A program made the position numbers and the translations under genes. A stretch of DNA of 64,000 nt, from the NCBI RefSeq assembly GCF_001894825.1, contig NZ_BCWY01000016.1:1-64000 (forward strand). The letters are read 5' to 3'. Position 1 is the stretch's first letter. Each line of letters begins with the position of its first letter. This DNA comes from Rhodococcus jostii NBRC 16295. GTDB lineage: Bacteria > Actinomycetota > Actinomycetes > Mycobacteriales > Mycobacteriaceae. Shown here in pieces: positions 27,274 through 36,800 of this stretch. A model generated the notes under the pieces. That model was not told where the DNA came from. It saw only the letters and a list, made by a program, of their open reading frames with translations, and searched no databases.

Positions 27274-27660
27274 GTGAACCCGCACCGACCGCGTCGACCG
27301 CGGCAAGACGGCGCAGCCATCGTGTACCTCACGCAATGGCGTCATCGTGTGGAATCGGTTGAACGCCGGGTGCGCTACGGACCGCGACCGAGACCGGCAC
27401 TCGACAACAGAGTGACCATCACCGGCACCCTCACCGGATGCCCGGCATGCGACAGTCGACTTCTCGGCGACGGACCCCGGGACCGACTCGAACGCCTCAT
27501 GCGGCAGGGCGGCCGACGCGCTCACCGTCTTCACGTCGCAGTCACCCGGCTCGACCAGCGATATCGCGACGCGATCATCGAAGTCGAGGCCCCCGCATCC
27601 CTCCCCTGGTGGGACAGGCGGATCCCGTGGGTGAGTAAGCTCGGCATCCCGCTCACGTGA
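27274..27660 (+). CDS. Hypothetical protein with a CxxC motif
   Basis: A 128-residue frame starting with GTG. The N-terminus is Arg/His-rich. The middle has a strand VTITGTLTGCPACDSRLLGD with one CxxC, then the helix RDRLERLMRQGGRRAHRLHV and a Trp-rich end (LPWWDRRIPWVSK). The second half looks truly coding. The start is uncertain because no strong Shine-Dalgarno is present. Function unknown. Confidence 0.45.
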   Translation: MNPHRPRRPRQDGAAIVYLTQWRHRVESVERRVRYGPRPRPALDNRVTITGTLTGCPACDSRLLGDGPRDRLERLMRQGGRRAHRLHVAVTRLDQRYRDAIIEVEAPASLPWWDRRIPWVSKLGIPLT

Positions 27661-27823
27661 CCCGGGCAACCGGGGCGCTCAGGGCAGTGCACGGCCCCGA
27701 CGTGGCGTGGAAACAGTGCGGCATGCCACCGAGATGACCCCGCCAGTCGGGCTCCGGTGCGCGGCCGGCAAGCGCCAGCCCGATCCCTAAGATCTGAGGC
27801 GATGCACCAAGCGCGCGGACCGG

Positions 27824-28531
27824 CTAGAGGCGAGCGGCGGCGAACTGTGCAGCCGCGATGGTCATCCCGTTCGCGGGATACAACGCGTGCACGACATTGG
27901 GGCTTCCGAGAGGGGAACCATCGCAGATGTTGTCGCCGGGAGCGCACAAATCGATTGTCTTAGGATCGAATAGCGGCCCGACAACGATCGGCGGACTGCC
28001 TGCATCACGCATGAACCGATCCGAGGGTTTTCCAAAGAAGACGACCGCGGCAACGTGGCTCGCCACATCCGGCGACAACGGTCCGGGTAGGACCAGCTCA
28101 GTAGGTAATCCGGCTGGATTTTCGTCCGCGGTGACAAACCCTGCCACAGCCGCGCCCTGGGAGTAACCGCCGACCACCATCCTCGTGTTGGGGCAGCTTG
28201 TCGCCATGAACTGAATCCGGGAATGCATGTCCCGCATCCCGTCGACGAAGGTGTGGACAAACGCTTGTTTGTCATCGAAATTGCTACCGGCAGGGTAGTT
28301 GACGGCGTACACCCCGATCGACCGCGTGCCCGCGAACAAGCGCAGCGATTCGACGAATGAGAGTCCTGTGCTGCCCACGCCATCCGGTTGATCGGTACCC
28401 CTGGCGAACGCCACCTCGACATCGGGACATGGCTGGGCGGATGCGGGCGGGGGTTCGACGGGTACGCCGAGCAGCGCTGCACACGTCAGCATCGCCGTGC
28501 ACAGGAATCGAGCGAGCGTGCGTGTCGCCAT
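27824..28531 (-). CDS. Secreted cutinase-family esterase
   Basis: A 235-residue exported serine esterase. The signal peptide spans residues 1 to ~32 (LARFLCTAMLTCAALLGVP..ASA). The alpha/beta-hydrolase domain has PCPDVEVAFARGTDQPDGVG, the nucleophile motif GGYSQGAAVAGFV, the Asp-containing LCAPGDNICDGS and the His of NVVHALYP. Cys residues at CP, SCP and the LCAPGDNIC pair give the usual cutinase disulfides. Actinobacterial relatives (Culp) cleave short acyl esters or lipids outside the cell. Length is typical. It appears monocistronic. Confidence 0.92.
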   Translation of the reverse strand: MATRTLARFLCTAMLTCAALLGVPVEPPPASAQPCPDVEVAFARGTDQPDGVGSTGLSFVESLRLFAGTRSIGVYAVNYPAGSNFDDKQAFVHTFVDGMRDMHSRIQFMATSCPNTRMVVGGYSQGAAVAGFVTADENPAGLPTELVLPGPLSPDVASHVAAVVFFGKPSDRFMRDAGSPPIVVGPLFDPKTIDLCAPGDNICDGSPLGSPNVVHALYPANGMTIAAAQFAAARL

Positions 28532-29144
28532 GAGGTAAACACTACATTCAGTAACGACACGATCATGCTTCCTTCACCGACCCGGGAAACAATTCTCCTC
28601 CGACCGGTCAATCACCACATTCCACTGCAACGAGACTTGGGGGTTGACGCCGGTGTGGAAGATCCGTCGACCGCTCGCCATCCCAGTCGATCGGATCGCC
28701 AACGCTACGGTCAAGTGCCTGCACAACCTGTGAGCAACCTACGGCCAAGAAATATTGCGTTGCAGCAACGTCCACACTTCCGGCTAGTGAATGACATTGG
28801 CGGACAATGATTAGCGGGCTGGCCAGCTACACGGTGACTACTCCATCACTGTCGGCCGGCATCCAGATCCAGTCAGTGGGCAACAACTCTGCGGGTGGGA
28901 CGCAACCCAGCGGACCGCCGCAACCAACACCCTTCCAAGGTCGGCTGAACCGCAGAGGAGATCGAGGCGTCAGGTACACCGAACTTCCAGCCCGCATCGT
29001 TACAACAACGCATCCGCATCGACACGGTGGCCGAGCGCGCCACACACGACGCACCCGCACGGCCCGACCCCGGAAGCCTCTCGCGGTGCCGCACCCTTTA
29101 ACCTGGCGGATTCGAAACACCGAGAGCATGAGGACGAAACAGAC
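28532..29144. other. Gap between the cutinase and DUF4193 genes
   Basis: No gene supported. The minus strand near 28830-28900 reads PPAELLPTDWIWMPADSDGV, protein-like but isolated. The last ~40 bases hold the DUF4193 leader. Confidence 0.3.
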
Positions 29145-29435
29145 ATGGCCACCGACTACGACGCCCCCAGAATCACCGAATCCGACGAGCCGGATACGTC
29201 CCTCGAACAGCTCACCGCCAGCCGGAAAGACACCCAGTCCCCCGTCGTCGACGTCGAAGACACCGACACCGCCGAATCCTGCGAACTGCCCGGCGCCGAC
29301 CTGTCCGGCGAAGAACTCACGGTCCGCGTCATCCCCAAGCAGGCGGACGAATTCACCTGCACCAGTTGCTTTCTGGTTCACCACCGCAGCCGCCTCGCCG
29401 ACCCCGCGCAGCTGATCTGCCGGGACTGCACCTAA
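29145..29435 (+). CDS. DUF4193 protein (intact copy)
   Basis: A 96-residue actinobacterial DUF4193 protein. It begins MATDYDAPRITESDEPDTSL and has an acidic middle. LPGADLSGEELTVRVIPKQ is followed by a zinc-ribbon-like FTCTSCFLVHHRSRLAD and a C-terminal CRDCT (CxxC pair). The family is widely conserved in actinobacteria without an established role. The zinc motif and acidic N-terminus suggest an RNA-polymerase- or ribosome-associated small protein, which is inference. The start is certain because the N-terminus is conserved. A second copy at 9113-9412 lacks this start. Confidence 0.85.
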   Translation: MATDYDAPRITESDEPDTSLEQLTASRKDTQSPVVDVEDTDTAESCELPGADLSGEELTVRVIPKQADEFTCTSCFLVHHRSRLADPAQLICRDCT

Positions 29436-29557
29436 CCGAACACCGGACCCTCGCCGGGTACCTCGGACGCCTGCGGGCTCCGCACGACACTGGGGCACCC
29501 CGCATCCCGACACCTCGCGGGCCGGGACCCGTCCGCGGGCGGCGTGGTGCGCAGCCG

Positions 29558-29869
29558 TCATTCTCCCCGGTGCCGGCCGGATGTGCGCGCGGCCTGATCG
29601 CGGTCCGGGTCCGGGGTTCGGTGGTGGAAACTCGGATCGATGGTCAGGTCCTCGGTGTCGGCGAAGATCAGCCGCCCGTCGTCGACCGCGATCGCCCACC
29701 GATGCACCGGCGCCCACTCGTGCCCACCACCGCCGGGGTCGGTCACTACCGCATAATCCTCGACAACCACACCGGTGAGATCGGCCGCGGCGCTCCTGCG
29801 GACCAGCACCCGGACACCGACCGTCAACACCGGGCCATCGACCGGCCGGTTGCCGCTGTTTCGGACCAT
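29558..29869 (-). CDS. Hypothetical protein of beta-rich composition
   Basis: A 103-residue protein from the ATG at 29869, where GAAGGTGG lies upstream; a longer frame is less plausible. Alternating strands such as GPVLTVGVRVLVRRSAAADL, TGVVVEDYAVVTDP, HRWAIAVDDGRLIFADTEDL suggest a small beta-barrel. The tail is basic and disordered. I do not recognise the family, but codon use looks genuine. Confidence 0.6.
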   Translation of the reverse strand: MVRNSGNRPVDGPVLTVGVRVLVRRSAAADLTGVVVEDYAVVTDPGGGGHEWAPVHRWAIAVDDGRLIFADTEDLTIDPSFHHRTPDPDRDQAARTSGRHRGE

Positions 29870-30335
29870 GCTGCGCCACCTTCCCTCCGCGAACTCCCAG
29901 GATCGAGCATAAGCACCGCCCGGACCGGCACGCGAGCCGACCTGCACGAACACCGCCCACACACGCCGCGCTCCGCGGCCGACCTCTCAACATTCCCTCC
30001 CCATTACCGCGCCGCAGCAACGCCCCCTGCGGGCACGACACCCGGACCCGGCCGCTGCTGGGCACCGGCATCCCCACCCCGAACGCTCAGAGGCTCACAC
30101 ACCCGCCCAGGTGCGCTCTGAAGCAGGTCCGGTCACCCGCCGTACTCATCCCGCCGTTGTGCAGATCGCGGTCGCCGGCGGCGTGCGGATGGCGCACTAA
30201 TTGGCCTGCGGCGAGCATGTGCAGTCGTTTCGGCGCGCTGAGCGGACTAATTCTGACGGCCGGACGATCCGGTGACGGGAACGTCGGTGCGGGCCGCCCG
30301 GTCCACGCCAGGGGCGTCGAGGCTCCGGTGTGTCG
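29870..30335. other. Gene-free gap
   Basis: I see no ORF with coding character and no clear regulatory motif here. Confidence 0.3.
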
Positions 30336-30536
30336 CTATCGGTGGTCGCGGCGGTACTGCTCGGCGATCTCGTCGGCGTCCCGTGCCAGCCAGGTCAGCT
30401 CCCCCACCGATTCATCCCCGGGCGAGAGCAGATCCGCCCATCGGCACTGCGGTCCGCGGACGCACACCAACGCCAACCCGGAATCCGACAACGTCTGCCA
30501 CAGCTGCTCACCCACCGGCGACCCCATATCCCCCAT
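30336..30536 (-). CDS. Small hypothetical protein
   Basis: A 66-residue ORF whose body, EQLWQTLSDSGLALVCVRGP, ADLLSPGDESVGELTWLARD, ADEIAEQYRRDHR, has normal amino-acid balance for a cytoplasmic protein. ATGs at 30536 and 30527 are both possible starts; the second has a purine run just before it. No family recognised. Confidence 0.5.
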   Translation of the reverse strand: MGDMGSPVGEQLWQTLSDSGLALVCVRGPQCRWADLLSPGDESVGELTWLARDADEIAEQYRRDHR

Positions 30537-31348
30537 TCAACCGCAACACACCCCACTTACCCGAGGTCCATACCAACCGGTCCGACCTCGAACATCCGCA
30601 TCCACCGCCGGGCGCTGTACACCACACGTCGACGATCTCTCATTGCCCGGGCGGGCAGAGTTCGGCACCAGGCGAGTCGATCAGTCAGGCACCGAATCCG
30701 TCCTGTCAGAACCAACGCCCGTACTCGAATGCGTGTATTTGAATCGGCGCCTGCACCGACGGCCGCCGGCCGAAGTGCGGGCAACCGAAAAAGTCATGTG
30801 GCCCGGGTCACATTTCGCCGATCGGGGCGGGCTGCGGACCTACCATTTCCTCGCACCGGAACACGAAGGAGCAGTTCGCCAAAACAATACTGCGCCAGCC
30901 AAACCTGTACTGGCTAGCAGCGATTGGTGCACACACCGCTCCGCCGAAATTCGTAGATCCGGGCGAAAACTTTACACGAAGCACACGTCCGAGGAGACAT
31001 CAGAGACACCATCACCCTGGTACACCGACGCGCAACCGCACCGCCCGACCGTAGTACGCCTCCTCCCGGACGCGCACTGAATGAGGAGCGCGGTCAGGAT
31101 TCCCGCGCCGGGTACCTGTTGTATGTCCCGGCGAGGCCCGGCCGGAGCGGACGACACTCCGACCGGGCCGCTTCGGCTCACCTGGGGCGTCACCGCAGCT
31201 CGGGAGCCCTCTGGCGCGTATGCCACAGCGGCCGAGATGGTTTCAGATTCCGGTGATATTCCAGTCCCGGGCTCGACGTCGAAGGCTCAGCCCCTCCCGC
31301 ACCCACAGCTGCGAACCAACCACCGCGCCCCGGCGCACCTCGTCGCAC
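30537..31348. other. Gene-free gap of about 0.8 kb
   Basis: The open frames here are Arg/Pro/Thr-rich and look accidental. No known family, repeat or promoter pair was recognised. Confidence 0.3.
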
Positions 31349-31630
31349 TCAACCGACGCAGATCAGTGCACCCACGACCGCTACTGCGACCAGCGAGGCG
31401 CCGCCGCAGATCAGCCACGCCCTCGTTGCCAGCTGCCGCCACCGATCACACTGCTCGTCCGCATTCGCGACGGCGACCGAGCCCACCGGATTCGGATGGG
31501 ACGCTCGGGACTCCGCAAGGCGGCGGACCTTCGCGTCCGCTCGTGCCGCCACACCGAACGAGACGGGGACCACCAGAAGCGTCACCACCAGCAGGCCAAC
31601 CATGAGACCCACGCTCGTCCCGAACATCAT
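31349..31630 (-). CDS. Small two-pass membrane protein
   Basis: A 93-residue protein. The ATG at 31630 follows GGAAGGGG. The first helix is GTSVGLMVGLLVVTLLVVPV and the second, near the C-terminus, is AWLICGGASLVAVAVVGALI. Between them lies a charged ~45-residue loop (RADAKVRRLAESRASHPNP). It is on the same strand as, and downstream of, the small membrane protein at 31791-31931, so the two may be co-expressed. Function unknown. Confidence 0.65.
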   Translation of the reverse strand: MMFGTSVGLMVGLLVVTLLVVPVSFGVAARADAKVRRLAESRASHPNPVGSVAVANADEQCDRWRQLATRAWLICGGASLVAVAVVGALICVG

Positions 31631-31790
31631 CGCCCCTTCCACGGCAAACGGGGCCCGTCACGGGTATCGCGCGTTTACTGCCGGCCACGCGGAGCCACGG
31701 GCACAACCACGCCCCTGTCAGCTCTATCGCCGAACTGCCACCGAGTGTTTCACTCGCCGGCATCGGCGCACGACCATGAGTCCGCCGGGC

Positions 31791-31931
31791 CTACACGCCG
31801 GGCATCGGGAACTTCCACACCGCTACCGCAACCACGCCCATGATCAGCCCGGCGTACAGAACAGTGCCAACCACACCGACCCGCAACGTATTCAGCAGAT
31901 TCATACCCAAGTTTTCGGCGATCCGTGCCAT
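31791..31931 (-). CDS. Small single-pass membrane protein
   Basis: A 46-residue protein, MARIAENLGMNLLNTLRVGV followed by VGTVLYAGLIMGVVAVAVWK and FPMPGV. It has one transmembrane helix after a short amphipathic start. AGAAGAG precedes the ATG at 31931; the longer upstream frame is Arg-rich and unlikely. Function unknown. Confidence 0.6.
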   Translation of the reverse strand: MARIAENLGMNLLNTLRVGVVGTVLYAGLIMGVVAVAVWKFPMPGV

Positions 31932-33058
31932 GACAACTCTTCTCTCACGTGCAGATAATTCTCGACTGCCACGTCGACGACGCGCACCCGCCACTGTGGA
32001 CCGACTTCGACACCTGCACATTGGCCGAAATACCTACACCCATACCCGAAATTAGGTCTGGAGCTTTGGGTCTCAGCTTAGGGTTGCAACCGAACACCCC
32101 TGAGCACCAGACTTCTCCACAAATTCAGCTGTGTTATACATCACACAACCGGTGTCCGAACCATGTCGCCCAAGCATTTCGCGACACCAGCACAAATCGT
32201 GCGGGGTTGCCGGCCCGCCCGCGGGCAGTGATCCGACCGGGCCGTTGGTCGTCTGCGTCAACGGTAAGTGAGCGGCTCGCCGCACATACTCTATTGCACA
32301 GAACAGCTACGAATTCGCCCGGAAACCTGCAGCACAGAATAACCAGTGGACGATTCAAGCTTGTCGCTCAAGCACTCGATGCCGAAATCCGCCGACACTG
32401 CTGCGGCGAAGCCGAACACGCCAGGTCCGGCAGTACCACCCCTGTCGCAGGCTCGCGCCGATCGCGACCCAGAAACTCCAACAGGATCGTGCACGCGCCG
32501 CAGGAAGCGTCGACATCGCACTTACTGGTCGGTAATTCAGCGGTTCGAAAATAGTGCAATGGCATGGATCACACTCCCTGGACTTCCAGGCTCCGGCTCA
32601 TGAAGATCGTTGATGCGCTGCTCGTTACTACGTGCAGGTTGTCCGTGTAGCGCCCCTGCCAGCTGATATACATCGTTGGCGGGGGCTGCGCTTGGCTGCG
32701 CCACAACACATCGACCGTGTCGCCGCCCCACTGGGAACCTTCGACACGGCGACCCTCGGCTGACGTGTCGACCCTCGGAACGAGTCGCCCCTCGCCCCGT
32801 CTCGTACTCGAACACTCCTGCCCACCAGACCGCTTCGGGCCGTGACGGCGCAGACCCGACACCGACAACGACCCCTGCCGCTGGCATCTCCACAGGGTTA
32901 GGTAGCGAACCAGATCCTCGTCGTCGGGCTGGCGCGAACCACGATGCCGCAGCATGTGTGCAGTCCCATGGAGACGGGCACGGAACCCCAGTGATCACTC
33001 ACGCGACGATCAAATGCTGCCTGCCCCAGCTCCGCAATCGGTGCCAGCGCGGGCCGGA
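31932..33058. other. Long gap with only weak coding debris
   Basis: Over 1.1 kb without a supported gene. Minus-strand 32569-32730 reads GDTVDVLWRSQAQPPPTMYI then SWQGRYTDNLHVVTSSASTI, which may be part of a lost gene. The rest looks non-coding. Confidence 0.3.
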
Positions 33059-33534
33059 TCAGCGTCCGAGTGCCGCGTTGTGCGCGGTGAGAATCGCACC
33101 CAACAGGTAGTGCCCGGCGGCGGAGTCGAGCGCGATCACCCCTCCGACGGCGTAGACGGCCGGGTAGTGTGCACGGCCAGGTCATCGGCCGACATCCAGG
33201 CGAGAATGTTCTCGCCGTCCCGCGGCCGATATTGCACGCCATCGACATCGGGGTTCGCGGCGAGGATCGCGGCGACCCACCGACGAGTGTGCAAATACCC
33301 CGAGGCGTCACACGTGGACAACCAGGCATCGGCGTTGATCCGGGACGCCCCGGTCCCCGTCACATCCACGACCCACACCATGCGGATCTCGACCCCGTGG
33401 ACAGCCCCGGGCGCGAAAACGGGTATGCCTACGGGTCGTTCTACCGTCGTCGGATGAACCTCATGGGGGGAGTGTGGGGTCGAACAACCCACGCACCCTG
33501 CAAGTCGAGGCCCCCGATGCACGATCAGCTCCAC
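33059..33534 (-). pseudogene. RES-like domain gene with a frameshift
   Basis: One frame gives WLSTCDASGYLHTRRWVAAI then LAANPDVDGVQYRPRDGENI and MSADDLAVHTTRPSTPSEG, and then a stop. The adjacent frame continues GVIALDSAAGHYLLGAILTA ending HNAALGR. Together they resemble the C-terminal half of a RES toxin (THTRRWA..DIDGL..S and the final LDS..LL helix). One base change near 33138 restores the frame. The N-terminal half is not recognisable. Confidence 0.55.
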
Positions 33535-33887
33535 CGCTCCCCCGTTGTCGCACGCGACTTCTTCACCATGTGCCGCTGCGATCAGTGCCGCACCATGCTC
33601 GCCGCCGACGCGTCCACGTGCTCGTCGTGCCGCAGCACTGAAGTCAGCAAAGTTCCCTCGTCGGGAACGCCGCGATCCTGTCGTGCACCGTCATCGAGCT
33701 GTCGCCGAGCCGGAGGGGCACCGACTTCACCCCCTTCACGGTCACGACCGTGACGCTCGATGATCGGACCGTCGGGCATACGCCCGGGTTGACGACCCTC
33801 TCACACAGGGTGCCCGGGGCAAGATCCGCGTTCCGCTATGACCGGACGATGGAGGGCGAGCCATATCCGCTGTTCGTGTGGTTCTGA
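33514..33887 (+). pseudogene. DUF35 zinc-ribbon/OB-fold protein, frameshifted
   Basis: The frame starts MHDQLHRSPVVARDFFTMCR with a rubredoxin-like zinc ribbon (CRCDQC and CSSC). It then moves to a second frame with AAILSCTVIELSPSRRGTDF and TPFTVTTVTLDDRTVGHTPG, ending YDRTMEGEPYPLFVWF. This is the N-terminal ribbon plus OB fold of a DUF35 acyl-CoA-associated protein, broken by at least one shift. An intact member lies at 50789-51190. Confidence 0.6.
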
Positions 33888-34138
33888 TCGTCGCCCATCC
33901 CACCACGGATCCGTGTGGACTGCCGCCGACCGCGCCGTTCATTCCGAACAATGCCTGTGCCCTAACGTCCTTGCTGACGGCCGTGCCGGAAGCCAACGGC
34001 GACCGGCAGACAGGGTCCTGCTACTTCCGACCCCCGAAGTCAGCCGTGAAGAAATCATCAAGTCGAGCCCAGTTCGGCCACCAACAAGAGCGGCCTACAG
34101 ATAGTCCCTCGACGCCCCGAATAAAGAAAGAACTCAAA

Positions 34139-34834
34139 TTGCGAACGGTTTACGGGCTTCTTGCGTGTCTCGCAGTCACCCTCGGCGTATACCTCGTCAA
34201 CGTACCGGCGGCATCAGCCACCGGTGTCGTGTCCAACGGCATCGCATGGACCGACGACCTGAACCCGGTCCCGCATCCGCCGGGCATCATCGAGTTCTGC
34301 ACGATGGGCGTCGTGGGCACCGACTTTCTCGGCAACAAGATCGGCATCTCCGCCGCCCACTGCGTCGACGACGCACCCGACGGTGCGCCCGTCTACCGCT
34401 ACGCGCCGACCGGACCGCGGGAACACATCGGGAACATCGTGTACCGCAGTCCCGGCGGCGGGACCGGCGTCGACTGGGTGGTCATCCGCCTCAATGCCGA
34501 CGCGGTACTCACATCGAATGGTCCCAGTGCCCGGGTCGACGGAATCGGCGCACCCAACCCGGTCGGTCCCCATTGCAAGGACGGGGCCGGCACCGGCGTC
34601 CACTGCGGGGCGATCACCTCGCAGAACACGACACGCTTCTACAGCAACGCCCAATCAGGCGGTGGCGACTCCGGTGGTCCCGTACTTCAGAACAACACCG
34701 AGATCGTCGGCATGGTCCGCGGATTCGACACGGCACTGTTCGCGTTCGAGTACATCAAGTTCGCTGCCGTCCTCGACGGCATCAACGCCCAACCCAACCC
34801 CGTCGGGAGGGGGTTCGTCGTCACCAACAACTGA
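34139..34834 (+). CDS. Secreted trypsin-like serine protease
   Basis: A 231-residue exported chymotrypsin-fold protease. I placed the start at the TTG at 34139 because it begins a clean signal peptide (RTVYGLLACLAVTLGVYLVN, cleavage near AASA-TG). The upstream part of the open frame does not look like protein. The triad is complete: His in GISAAHCVDD, Asp in GVDWVVIRL, Ser in GGGDSGGPVLQ. Cys pairs (FC..HC and HC..HC) would form disulfides. The target is unknown. No pro-domain is apparent. It appears monocistronic. Confidence 0.85.
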   Translation: MRTVYGLLACLAVTLGVYLVNVPAASATGVVSNGIAWTDDLNPVPHPPGIIEFCTMGVVGTDFLGNKIGISAAHCVDDAPDGAPVYRYAPTGPREHIGNIVYRSPGGGTGVDWVVIRLNADAVLTSNGPSARVDGIGAPNPVGPHCKDGAGTGVHCGAITSQNTTRFYSNAQSGGGDSGGPVLQNNTEIVGMVRGFDTALFAFEYIKFAAVLDGINAQPNPVGRGFVVTNN

Positions 34835-34893
34835 TACGGACGCAGATTTGCCAAGAGGGCAGCAGGAGGTGGACGTCCGGGACCGTCAGCGGG

Positions 34894-34977
34894 CTACCAC
34901 AACTGCTGCACCATCAGCCACAGCCACTCTCGGACAGGTTGGGGAAACGGGCTGTAGTACAGCCACCAATTGTCCAT
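34894..34977 (-). CDS. Possible Trp-rich micropeptide
   Basis: The ATG at 34977 has GGAAGGA five bases upstream. It opens a 27-residue frame, MDNWWLYYSPFPQPVREWLW then LMVQQLW and TAG. Five of 27 residues are Trp. No trp gene or attenuator hairpin follows; the next gene downstream is on the other strand. It is either a membrane-active micropeptide or chance. Confidence 0.3.
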   Translation of the reverse strand: MDNWWLYYSPFPQPVREWLWLMVQQLW

Positions 34978-35667
34978 TGTCCGTCCTTCCGCGTGGGCGC
35001 CCCGACGGTCCGTCGATCATACGTCCGACATCTCGACCTTGCCCTCGCGCATTCAATCGCGCACCGTCTCGAGCCGGTGCCCGGGATCGGGGAGGCCCCG
35101 CGACGCGTTGCCGGTCGATCCATTGATCGCGATGGCCCCAGCCTCCTTGCGCGCCACCGGCACCGCCTCCGAAGCCGGGTCGGGCGGGAATAGAGTGGGG
35201 TGCTGATGTGCAGCCTCGCCACCCAGCGTGCAGATTCACACGTAGGGTCCCAGCGGAGATCGCCAGCACGATGTCGTTGACGTGCTTGGCCAGCAACAGA
35301 ATTCGTTCGATCCGGGGGCTGCCGCGACCTGACATTCCCCGCCGATCGGTACGTTGAGCAGGGTGTGCGGGGCGGTTAGCGACAGAGCGCCCACTTGCCG
35401 CGGGCGGCCCGCTCCAGGGCGTCGATCGCCGCGGGCACCTAAGCTACGGCTGGACGCGAAGCCGAAGGCCTACAAGTCAGCCATCATGCCGCCGCCACGC
35501 TGGAAAGCCTCGACCAGCTGCATGAACGGTCAGCTCACACAACCACGCTCACCCCTGTCGGCATGCCGGGATCCAGGTCGAGTCATTGTGAGTCAAGTTC
35601 GACCCGCAGCCACTAAAACGGGTTCGCTACGTAGCGCGCCGTATGGGTACGGTGCTCAACCCCCCTC
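34978..35667. other. Gene-free gap
   Basis: A minus frame from 35335 begins MSGRGSPRIERILLLAKHVN DIV, protein-like for about 40 residues and then Arg/Gly-rich noise. No other gene, repeat or promoter was recognised. Confidence 0.3.
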
Positions 35668-36428
35668 ATGACATCAGGACAGAGCGCACTGGTCACCGGC
35701 GCGAGCCGCGGACTCGGACGCAGCGCCGCCCTCGCGCTCGCACACCGCGGAGCACGGGTAGTAGTGACCTACCGAGAAGGTGCACAAGGCACCGCCGACA
35801 CGGTGCGCATGATCCAGAACACCGGGGGCGACGCGCTGGCGATGCCGCTCGACATCAGCGACATCGACTCCTTCGCCGCGTTCGGTGCCGAACTGATAGA
35901 GCAGCTCCTCGCACGGTGGAACACCGACAAGCTCGACATCCTGGTCAACAACGCCGGAATAGGGCTCTTCGACCCGTTGACCGAAGTGACCGCAGCCAGC
36001 TTCGACGCCGTGGTGAACACCAACTTCCGCGGCACGTTCTTCCTCATCCAGGCACTCGTCCCCACATCCCCGCCGGCGGCCGGATCATCAACGTCTCAAC
36101 CTCCCTGACACGCCACGCCAGCCCGGGGACATCGGTCTACTCTGCATCGAAGGCAGCCATCGAAGTCCTCACCCGCAGCTTGGCGATCGAACTCGGAGCA
36201 CGCAGCATCCGCATCAACGCGGTCGCTCCGGGCCCGAGCGCCACTCAATTCAACGGCGGCGCCATGCGCGACGACCCCACACTCCGCAGCACCCTCGCAG
36301 CACAGACCGCGCTCGGGCGGGTCGGCAAACCGGTAGAGATCGGCGACGCCATCGCCGCACTCGCCTCAGACGACATGCGGTGGGTCACCGCCGAGCGCAT
36401 CGAGGTCTCCGGCGGATCCCTCCTCTGA
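35668..36428 (+). pseudogene. SDR oxidoreductase with a single frameshift
   Basis: A short-chain dehydrogenase split across two frames. The first (35668-36108) has the cofactor motif LVTGASRGLGRSAALALA and the NNAG motif (DILVNNAGIGLFDPLTE). The second carries GRIINVSTSLTRHASPGTS, the catalytic YSASK, and a normal C-terminus (ALASDDMRWVTAERIEVSGG). Restoring one C in the CCCC run at about 36060-36063 gives ALVPHIPAGGRIIN and a full-length ~253-residue SDR. Everything else is intact, so this is a very recent mutation or a sequencing error. Confidence 0.8.
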
Positions 36429-36523
36429 GGCCGCCCTTCCGGCCGAAACACTGCATTCAGCAGTAGCTGCTGCGGCGGTGGCCGGCAATATGCGCCCAGG
36501 CCGACCCGCACGGGAGCAGTGCC

Positions 36524-36658
36524 ATGCACGCCCGTCGCCATCCCGGTCGCCTCGTCCACGTCCTCGTAATCCTACTGCTCGCTCTCGTGACCGCTGCCTG
36601 CGTACCATCCACCGACCAACCTGCAGGGCCGGCCACGCTGCTGCCGGCATGGGCGTAG
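36524..36658 (+). CDS. Truncated lipoprotein (signal peptide only)
   Basis: A 44-residue ORF with GGAG eight bases before the ATG. MHARRHPGRLVHVLVILLLA then LVTAAC is a complete lipoprotein signal peptide with the lipobox cysteine (Cys 26), followed by PSTDQPAGPATLLPAWA and a stop. The end falls where the antisense VWA fragment begins, so the body of the lipoprotein seems to have been cut off by rearrangement. Confidence 0.5.
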   Translation: MHARRHPGRLVHVLVILLLALVTAACVPSTDQPAGPATLLPAWA

Positions 36659-36800
36659 ACCTCGAGGTTTCCGTCGGAATCGAGCTGGGCCGCCACGGGC
36701 ACCATCCGCTCGATGATGCGTTTGACCTCACCGGACCTGTATCGCGTGGACATCGATCCTGTGTTGTCCACGACCAGGACGACACAGCCACCCTGAGTTT
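36640..36800 (-). pseudogene. VWA-domain (TerF-like) fragment
   Basis: The minus strand reads DNTGSMSTRYRSGEVKRIIE then RMVPVAAQLDSDGNLEVYAH. It includes the MIDAS motif DxxGSMS (Asp-Asn-Thr-Gly-Ser-Met-Ser) of von Willebrand A domains of the tellurite-resistance-associated type. Both ends are missing. Confidence 0.6.

Noticed and set aside
28827-30077. A 416-residue minus-strand frame
   Set aside because: It runs antisense to the DUF4193 gene and is Arg/Gly/Cys-rich. Only a short isolated piece looks protein-like.
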